Shown here: positions 58,448 to 64,000 of the stretch, one piece after another
Layout: each line of letters begins with the position of its first letter
How positions within the stretch are numbered: the first letter of the stretch is position 1
Source of the DNA: Hyphomicrobium sp.
Lineage (GTDB): Bacteria > Pseudomonadota > Alphaproteobacteria > Rhizobiales > Hyphomicrobiaceae
Length of the DNA stretch: 64,000 bases
Assembly: GCF_019744875.1 (NCBI RefSeq)
Contig: NZ_JAIETU010000003.1
Coordinates: forward strand, 372,001-436,000
Reading direction: 5' to 3'
The notes under the pieces: model-generated
What the model was told of the DNA's origin: nothing
Databases searched by the model: none
Seen by the model: the letters and a program-made list of their open reading frames with translations, nothing else
Program-made: the position numbers and the translations under genes

Positions 58448-59644
58448 ATGACAAACCGAAAAGATCCACAAACGGTGGCGGCGCGAACCGGCATCGCATC
58501 CGATACGGCCTTCGGCGCGGTGGTGCCGCCGATCTACCTCTCCACGACCTATTCGTTCGAAGGCTTTGAACGCGCGCGCGCCCACGATTACTCGCGCACC
58601 TCGAACCCCACGCGCGCGCTTCTCGCCGAAACGCTGGCGGATCTGGAAGGCGGCCAGGGAGCCGTCGTCGTGTCGTCTGGAATGGCGGCGGTCGACCTGA
58701 CGTTCAGCCAGCTCAGATCCCACAATCTCCTCATTGCGCCGCACGATTGCTACGGCGGAACACATCGCCTTCTGTCGGCACGCCGCGACCTCAAGCAGTT
58801 CGATGTCATGTTCGTCGACATGGGAGATCCCCGCCAATTGGACGCGGCCTTCGCGGCCTCTCCGGCGATGGTGCTGATCGAGACACCCAGCAATCCGTTG
58901 ATGCGCGTCGTCGACATCCGCGCCATTACCGAGCGCGCCAAGAAGGCCGGCGCAAAGGTCGCGGTGGACAACACGTTTCTCTCACCCGCCCTGCAGCGTC
59001 CCCTCGAACTCGGCGCGCACTACGTGATCCATTCGACGACCAAGTACCTCAACGGACACTCGGACGTGGTGGGAGGCGCGGTCGTCTGCGCGGACAAGGC
59101 GGATGCTGATACCCTGGCGGCCTGGGCCAACATCGTCGGCGTCACGGGCTCCGCCTTCGATTCCTATCTCACACTTCGCGGCATCCGGACGCTTTTTCCG
59201 CGCGTCGCCCAGCAGCAGCAGACGGCGCTCGCCATCGCAAAGCACCTCGAAGGCTCTCCGATGGTCTCCAAGGTCCACTACCCGGGTCTGCCCTCCCATG
59301 CCGGCCACGCGATCGCCAAGACTCAGCAGAGCGGCTTCGGCGCAATGCTGAGCTTCGAGCTTACCGGCGGCACGGACGCGGTCCGCCGCTTCGTGGAGGC
59401 GGTCCAAGTGTTCACGCTCGCCGAGTCGCTCGGCGGGGTGGAAAGCCTCGTCGCGCATCCCGCCACGATGACGCATGTCGGCATGGACCCCGATGCGCGC
59501 CGCGCCGCTGGCATCACCGATGGGCTCCTGCGGATTTCAGTGGGCCTCGAAGCGGAAAGAGACCTGATCGAAGACCTGGAAAGCGCGCTCGACGCGGCGT
59601 CCAAAGCGGATGCGGCGAATGCAAAACAGGCGCGCGCCTCATAG
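58448..59644 (+). CDS. metB: Cystathionine gamma-synthase/beta-lyase family PLP enzyme
   Basis: A 398-residue PLP enzyme of the Cys/Met metabolism family. The segments SDTAFGAVVPPIYLSTTYSF, YSRTSNPTRALLAETLADLE and VAVDNTFLSPALQRPLELGA are present, and the PLP lysine is in HSTTKYLNGHSDVVGG. The C-terminal block VESLVAHPATMTH follows. ATG at 58448 (MTNRKD). Reads as metB or metC; I favour cystathionine gamma-synthase from the overall block order, but a lyase is not excluded. It diverges from marR and is likely regulated at the palindrome. Confidence 0.9.
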   Translation: MTNRKDPQTVAARTGIASDTAFGAVVPPIYLSTTYSFEGFERARAHDYSRTSNPTRALLAETLADLEGGQGAVVVSSGMAAVDLTFSQLRSHNLLIAPHDCYGGTHRLLSARRDLKQFDVMFVDMGDPRQLDAAFAASPAMVLIETPSNPLMRVVDIRAITERAKKAGAKVAVDNTFLSPALQRPLELGAHYVIHSTTKYLNGHSDVVGGAVVCADKADADTLAAWANIVGVTGSAFDSYLTLRGIRTLFPRVAQQQQTALAIAKHLEGSPMVSKVHYPGLPSHAGHAIAKTQQSGFGAMLSFELTGGTDAVRRFVEAVQVFTLAESLGGVESLVAHPATMTHVGMDPDARRAAGITDGLLRISVGLEAERDLIEDLESALDAASKADAANAKQARAS

Positions 59645-59681
59645 CGGGCCGCACACGAACAAAAAAACAGGAGGCGCGGCC

Positions 59682-59822
59682 ATGCTCCATGACCCGCGAA
59701 GGCAGGATCTCGAACGGAACGCCGCCCCGCCAAGGGTGGATCCCGTCACGGCGCTCGTTGTCCACGGCGTCCTCATTGCAGGCATTCTCGCCGTGCACTT
59801 CGGCGTCGCGCCCTTGTGGTGA
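59682..59822 (+). CDS. 46-residue single-pass membrane protein
   Basis: A 46-codon gene. ATG at 59682 follows AGGAGG at ideal spacing; the stop TGA is at 59822. The N-terminal half is polar (MLHDPRRQDLERNAAPPRVD), the rest is one membrane helix (VTALVVHGVLIAGILAVHFG) ending VAPLW. It lies 37 nt past metB and is convergent with the MHYT protein. The clean ribosome site and the single helix support a real gene; its role is unknown. Confidence 0.7.
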   Translation: MLHDPRRQDLERNAAPPRVDPVTALVVHGVLIAGILAVHFGVAPLW

Positions 59823-59859
59823 CGAGCACCGCAACGGCCACGCCCGCCCGCTCCTCTTC

Positions 59860-62331
59860 TTAAGCGTATTGCTTCCGGGCGCGCGCCGCCGGCGCAGGCG
59901 GCTCGACCGGCGCAGCACGCTCTACGTGGTCCGAAAAATACGCACGAAGCTCTGAGGCCGGCTTGGGCTTGCTGTAGAGAAAGCCCTGCATCTCAGTGCA
60001 GCCTTCGTGGCGGATCATGTCGAGCTGTTCCTGAGTTTCGACACCCTCAGCCGTAATCGAGAGATCGAGCGCGCGGCCCAATCCGCTGATGGCGCGCACG
60101 ATGGCCAGACTGCTATCGCCGTCCGCAAGCCCCGAGATGAAGCTCCTGTCGATCTTGATTTTGTCGAACGGGAAGCTGCGCAGATAGCGAAGCGAAGAAT
60201 ACCCCGTGCCGAAATCGTCCATCGCGATCCGCACGCCGAAATCGCTCAGCTTCCGCAGGATCTCCAGCGTTTCTTCGCTGTCGCTGAGCAGCGCGGACTC
60301 CGTGATTTCGAGCTCGAGCCGGCCGGGCGCAATTCCCGACGCCGCAACAGCGTTGAAGACCGACTGTACGAGTGTCCGCCCCCTGAACTGCACGGGCGAA
60401 AGATTGACCGCCACCCTGATATGGTCCGGCCAGTTCGCCGCATCGGCGCACGCCTGCCGGAGAACCCATTCGCCGATGGGGATGATCAGTCCGCTTTCCT
60501 CCGCAACGGGGATGAAATCCGCCGGCGGGACTGTCCCGCGCTCCGGATGGCGCCAGCGCAGAAGCGCTTCGAAACCGGAAATTTCATCGCGCTCAAGATT
60601 GACCAGCGGCTGATAGTCGAGCTCAAACTCGCCATTGACCAGCGCCAGCCGCAAGTCGTGCTCGACCCTGCGGCGGTGTCGCGCGTTTGTATTCATCTCT
60701 TCTTCGAAGAAACGGTACGTGCCGCGTCCATCGCTCTTCGAGCGGTACAAAGCCAGGTCGGCTTGCGCGACAAGCGCTTCCCCATCGACGTCTCCATTGG
60801 AGAACGCGATGCCGACACTCGTTCCGATCGAGCATTCATGCCCTTCGATGTCATAGGGCTGGCGCACGGTTTCGATAATGCGCGCAGCAAGGCTTGCAGG
60901 CTCGCTGGCAGGCTCGGTCGTGCAAATCATCACGACGAACTCGTCGCCACCGACCCGCGCAACGATGTCCGACTTCCGCACGCACTCGCGCAACCGCTCC
61001 GCGACCGCCTTGAGCAGAGCATCGCCGACGCTATGTCCGAGCGTATCGTTCACGTCCTTGAAGCGGTCGAGATCGAGGAACAGAAGAGCCGTCTTCTCCG
61101 TCGCACTCTGGCCATGAAGCGACTGCTGAAGCCGCTCGTGCAGATACGCGCGATTGGGCAAGCCGGTCAGCATGTCGTGACGCGCCATGTGCGCGATCTT
61201 CGCTTCCTGCTGGCTGCGTTCGGTCACGTCTTCATGGACGTCGACCCAGCCGCCGCCCGCCATTGGCCCGACGCGCACGAATATTGTCCGCCCGTCCTTG
61301 AGATGAAAAGGACCAGTGAACGCCTTGCCGACGCTCAATCGCTTCTTCAGCCCTTCGATCCACTCGTCCGCCTCGGCAGTCACCGGGCCGGCGTCCGCAT
61401 CGCAGCTCATTTCTGCGTGGTAGCGAATGATATCGCCAAACGGCGTACCCGGCTGGGTGAGCTCTTCCGTCAGGCCATACATGGTCCGGTAGAAATCGTT
61501 GCACATGATGAGGCGGTGCTGCCCGTCGAACATGGACAAGCCGACGGGCAGATGGCGCACAGCGGCATCGAAGCGGCTGTTCTGTTCGCGCAACGCGGTC
61601 TCACAGCGAATGTTCGCACGCTGGATGACGACCGCCGTGGCCGCGGACAGCAGCACGACGAACGTAATGGCCGCCGTCATCATCGCGAGCAGCGGGCGGT
61701 CCAGAGTCGAAGCCTGAAAATCCACGGTTGGATCCGGCAGGATGCTGACCGCACCCATCGATGTAAAATGCATGCTGCAGATGGCGAGCGCCAGGAAGGC
61801 AGCCGCGGAAACGATCGCCGCGAGACCCTGCTTGCGATGGAACACATGCAGCGCCGCACACGCCACCGCGATACCGAAGATCCATGAGGCGACGACGAGC
61901 GAAGCATCCCACTCGAGCGTACCGGGAGCCTTGAGCGCTGTCATTCCGACGTAGTGCATCGTGCCGATGGCAAGGCCGATCACGACCCCGCCCGCGCGCG
62001 GCCACCATTGTCCCCCGCGCCCGGCCAACATGAACCCCGCCGCAGCGAGCGCGACAGCAATCAGAAGTGACGCCAAGGTCGGGTTGAGGTCGAATTCGGT
62101 AGGAAATCCGCCGTCGTAGGCAAGCATGGCAACGAAGTGCGTCGCCCAGATCCCCGTTCCGGCGGACACCCCGGTGAGGATCGACCAACTGGTTCTGCGG
62201 AGCCCGCGGCTGGTGGTCGCCACGGAGTAAGTCATGAACGTCGTCAGCGCCGTGCTAACGCAAACCACCGCCGCCAGGGCAACAAGCCAATAGTCGTGCT
62301 CCGTCGCCAGGCAGGAGAGAACGCGATACAT
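59860..62331 (-). CDS. MHYT-PAS-GGDEF-EAL cyclic-di-GMP protein
   Basis: An 823-residue membrane protein. The N-terminal MHYT sensor has seven helices and its three metal-type motifs THFVAM, MHYVGM and MHFTSM (the copper/oxygen-type motif family). A PAS-like region follows (RFDAAVRHLPVGLSMFDGQH), then GGDEF with intact VARVGGDEFVVMI near residue 475, and EAL (SGFEALLRWRHPERGTVPPA, later DDFGTGYSSLRYLRSFPFDK and ITAEGVETQEQLDMI). Both catalytic motifs look intact, so it may make or break c-di-GMP. No neighbour suggests the output. Confidence 0.94.
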   Translation of the reverse strand: MYRVLSCLATEHDYWLVALAAVVCVSTALTTFMTYSVATTSRGLRRTSWSILTGVSAGTGIWATHFVAMLAYDGGFPTEFDLNPTLASLLIAVALAAAGFMLAGRGGQWWPRAGGVVIGLAIGTMHYVGMTALKAPGTLEWDASLVVASWIFGIAVACAALHVFHRKQGLAAIVSAAAFLALAICSMHFTSMGAVSILPDPTVDFQASTLDRPLLAMMTAAITFVVLLSAATAVVIQRANIRCETALREQNSRFDAAVRHLPVGLSMFDGQHRLIMCNDFYRTMYGLTEELTQPGTPFGDIIRYHAEMSCDADAGPVTAEADEWIEGLKKRLSVGKAFTGPFHLKDGRTIFVRVGPMAGGGWVDVHEDVTERSQQEAKIAHMARHDMLTGLPNRAYLHERLQQSLHGQSATEKTALLFLDLDRFKDVNDTLGHSVGDALLKAVAERLRECVRKSDIVARVGGDEFVVMICTTEPASEPASLAARIIETVRQPYDIEGHECSIGTSVGIAFSNGDVDGEALVAQADLALYRSKSDGRGTYRFFEEEMNTNARHRRRVEHDLRLALVNGEFELDYQPLVNLERDEISGFEALLRWRHPERGTVPPADFIPVAEESGLIIPIGEWVLRQACADAANWPDHIRVAVNLSPVQFRGRTLVQSVFNAVAASGIAPGRLELEITESALLSDSEETLEILRKLSDFGVRIAMDDFGTGYSSLRYLRSFPFDKIKIDRSFISGLADGDSSLAIVRAISGLGRALDLSITAEGVETQEQLDMIRHEGCTEMQGFLYSKPKPASELRAYFSDHVERAAPVEPPAPAARARKQYA

Positions 62332-62440
62332 ATTTCTCGCTCCAATACTGGATCACGAAGAAAATACACAGCGTTCACGAAAGAACTCTTAAGCGTCGGC
62401 GGAAGGCCATACACCGCGCTAATTTCTGCGCCGGCCTAGG

Positions 62441-62463
62441 AAAATCCGAGGTTGCGCCCTCGG
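62441..62463 (-). terminator. Likely terminator of the RTX gene
   Basis: Minus-strand stem CCGAGG / CCTCGG with a 6-nt loop, followed by ATTTTCC, 13 nt beyond the RTX stop codon. It is short but well placed. Confidence 0.6.
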
Positions 62464-62476
62464 AAATCAGCTCAGA

Positions 62477-64000
62477 TCACAAATAAAACTGTGCCGAAGC
62501 AAGGCTCGCGACGTTCTGCAGATAGACGCAGAAGTCGGCAGTCGCGTCGCCGTTGACGTCCGCGCTGAGAAAACCGTTCGAGAAAATCAACTGGCCCGCG
62601 ACACCCGTGAAGTTCGTGTCGCCGAGATATTTGAAAGCCTGGTTGCCGGCCTGCTTGGTGCTCGCATCCAGAAGCTTGAGATCGATGATATCGACGCTCG
62701 CATCGAAATCCGTGATGGTGTCGTACGAAAACGTGTTGCTGTCGTTGAGCACCGAAAAGCGAACGATGTCCGCGCCCGCGCCACACGTGATCACGTCGGC
62801 ACCCAAGCCGCCGATCAGGATGTCGTTTCCGTCGCCACCCACCAGCACGTCGTTGCCGGCCTTGCCATCGAGAACGTCGTTCCCGGCACCACCTACAATC
62901 GTGTTGTTGAGCGCGTTGCCTGTGCCCTTGAAGGCTGCCGCTCCAATGTACGTCACGTTCTCGACGTTGCTTCCGAGCGTGTAGGTCTTGAGAGAGGTCT
63001 GCACGGTGTCGATGCCCGCATTGGCCAACTCCGTGACAGAGTCGCCCGCCACATCGACGACATACGTATCGTCGCCCGCGCCGCCGAACATCTTGTCGCT
63101 TCCCGCGCCGCCATCGAGCAGATCGTTGCCCGCATTACCGTGCAGCACGTCGTTGCCCGCCAACCCGCGCAGGATATCGCCCAGCGCGCCACCGATCATC
63201 GTATTCGCAACCGCGTTGCCGGTGCCGTCGAAGGCGCCGATACCGGTGTAGGTCAGATGCTCGAGATTGGTCCCGAGCTGGAACGTGGACAGGTCCGTCT
63301 GGATCGTATCCGTGCCGCCTTTGGCGCCCTCGTTGACGACGTCGGCCGCGTTGTCGACGACATAGGTGTCGTTCCCCAAATCGCCCTGCATCACGTCCGC
63401 GCCGCTGCCGCCATCGAGCAGATCGTTGCCCTTGCCGCCGATCAGCGTATCGGCGCCACCCAGGCCGAAAAGTTGATTGCTCGTGCCGCCCGTGATGAAG
63501 TTGTCGCTGGCGTTGCCGTAGGCGGTGAAGGCACCTTTTCCGGTATAGGTCAGCGTCTCGACATTGCCGGTGAGCGTGTAGGAGGAAAGCGAAGTCCGAA
63601 CCGCGTCCGTCCCGCCGTTCGCCGCTTCGGTAACGATGTCCCCCGCGTCGTCCACCGTATAGGTGTCGTTGCCGGATCCGCCAACGAGGAGATCGGCGCC
63701 TGTGCCGCCGTCGAGCGTGTCATCGTTGGCGCCACCATAGAGCGTATCCGCGCCCGCGCCGCCGATCAGCGTATCGCTGCCCGCACCGCCCGAAAGCACG
63801 TTGTTGAGCGCATTGCCCCTCAATGTGTCGTTCTGTGCCGTGCCGACGGCGTTCTCGATCCAGGCGCTGAACGCAATCGAGATGTTCGACGTCATCATGT
63901 CCGAGTTCGAGAACGCACCCGGATTGAGATCGATGACGCACGCATAGCTCGATCCGGACAGATCGATCGTATCGTTGCCGGAGCTGTCGAAGAGGCACAC
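62477..64000 (-). CDS. RTX (hemolysin-type) calcium-binding protein, C-terminal part
   Basis: At least 508 codons, continuing beyond the right edge. It has nine-residue RTX motifs throughout (GGAGSDTLIGGAGADTLYGG, GGKGNDLLDGGSGADVM) and ends in a C-terminal region typical of type I secretion substrates (DTITDFDASVDIIDLKLLDA, GQLIFSNGFLSADVNGDATA). Within it are three tandem units of about 100 residues, each starting with the motif NDTYxVD or DDTYVVD (first unit 63670-63374, second 63373-63074, third 63073 to about 62788). The N-terminal portion and its function are outside the window. Confidence 0.93.
   Translation of the reverse strand: MCLFDSSGNDTIDLSGSSYACVIDLNPGAFSNSDMMTSNISIAFSAWIENAVGTAQNDTLRGNALNNVLSGGAGSDTLIGGAGADTLYGGANDDTLDGGTGADLLVGGSGNDTYTVDDAGDIVTEAANGGTDAVRTSLSSYTLTGNVETLTYTGKGAFTAYGNASDNFITGGTSNQLFGLGGADTLIGGKGNDLLDGGSGADVMQGDLGNDTYVVDNAADVVNEGAKGGTDTIQTDLSTFQLGTNLEHLTYTGIGAFDGTGNAVANTMIGGALGDILRGLAGNDVLHGNAGNDLLDGGAGSDKMFGGAGDDTYVVDVAGDSVTELANAGIDTVQTSLKTYTLGSNVENVTYIGAAAFKGTGNALNNTIVGGAGNDVLDGKAGNDVLVGGDGNDILIGGLGADVITCGAGADIVRFSVLNDSNTFSYDTITDFDASVDIIDLKLLDASTKQAGNQAFKYLGDTNFTGVAGQLIFSNGFLSADVNGDATADFCVYLQNVASLASAQFYL
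62788..63670 (-). repeat. Three tandem ~300-bp RTX repeats
   Basis: Three units of about 99-100 codons, each with the order [N/D]DTY.VD...D.V.E..N.G.D...T.L..Y.L..N.E.LTY.G..AF...GNA, followed by two or three GGxGxD.L.GG RTX nonapeptides. The amino-acid order is kept while many positions differ, so these are old duplications. Confidence 0.85.

Overview
This is a 64-kb, GC-rich, densely coding chromosomal window from an alphaproteobacterium, most likely a member of the Hyphomicrobiales (Rhizobiales) near Hyphomicrobium. The reasons are the gene order tolQ-tolR-tolA-tolB-pal-cpoB-tilS-ftsH with glmM and folP nearby, 6S RNA directly ahead of the 5-formyltetrahydrofolate cyclo-ligase gene, the tpiA-secG-pyrG neighbourhood, and palindromic intergenic repeats of a type common in rhizobia. 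The genus is an inference. I saw no tRNA, rRNA, CRISPR array, intact insertion sequence or prophage.

Layout. 1-23.9 kb is almost entirely on the minus strand and holds cell-envelope and core genes: the start of a MuiA-like protein, an outer-membrane beta-barrel, glmM, folP, ftsH, tilS, then the Tol-Pal cluster (cpoB, a second OmpA/Pal-like protein, pal, two tandem tiny lipoproteins, tolB, tolA, tolR, tolQ, with a YnfA-like protein and a carbonic anhydrase between tolQ and ybgC), a metallophosphoesterase, and ruvB / small membrane protein / HNH-like protein / ruvA / ruvC. 23.9-28 kb has a small membrane protein, a MITE-like element, a bactofilin pair, another beta-barrel and gap. 28-38.3 kb is mostly plus strand: coiled-coil protein, 6S RNA, ygfA, ymdB-like, yebC, class I aldolase, a large L,D-transpeptidase (minus), a ThiE-like protein, a Sel1-repeat protein and suhB. 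38.5-46.6 kb has trpE and ppiD (minus) opposite tpiA, secG, a lipoprotein and pyrG (plus). 46.6-54 kb is more accessory: membrane and secreted hypotheticals, a membrane alpha/beta hydrolase, a ParA-like ATPase with a small partner, and a TonB-dependent siderophore receptor. 54-59.9 kb has an ECF sigma factor operon (sigma, DUF4142, cupredoxin, folE), a panE-marR pair divergent from metB with a perfect operator-like palindrome, and a 46-residue membrane protein. The end carries an MHYT-GGDEF-EAL protein and the C-terminal part of an RTX protein.

How the genes fit together. The first 19 kb couples peptidoglycan precursor supply (glmM), membrane proteolysis (ftsH) and outer-membrane tethering (Tol-Pal); the L,D-transpeptidase and bactofilin extend the envelope theme. 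gap, aldolase and tpiA cover lower glycolysis. The clearest local regulatory circuits are the ECF sigma factor, whose two promoter-like sites share sequence and spacing ahead of its own gene and of the next gene, and the MarR regulator, whose palindrome lies between marR-panE and metB.

The most interesting unexplained items are the ECF operon with its twin promoter motif, the membrane-tethered ParA-like ATPase/partner pair, the HNH-like gene lodged inside ruvCAB next to a 7-bp tandem repeat, the tandem lipoproteins inside tol-pal, and the 202-bp inverted-repeat element that supplies the stop codon of a neighbouring gene.
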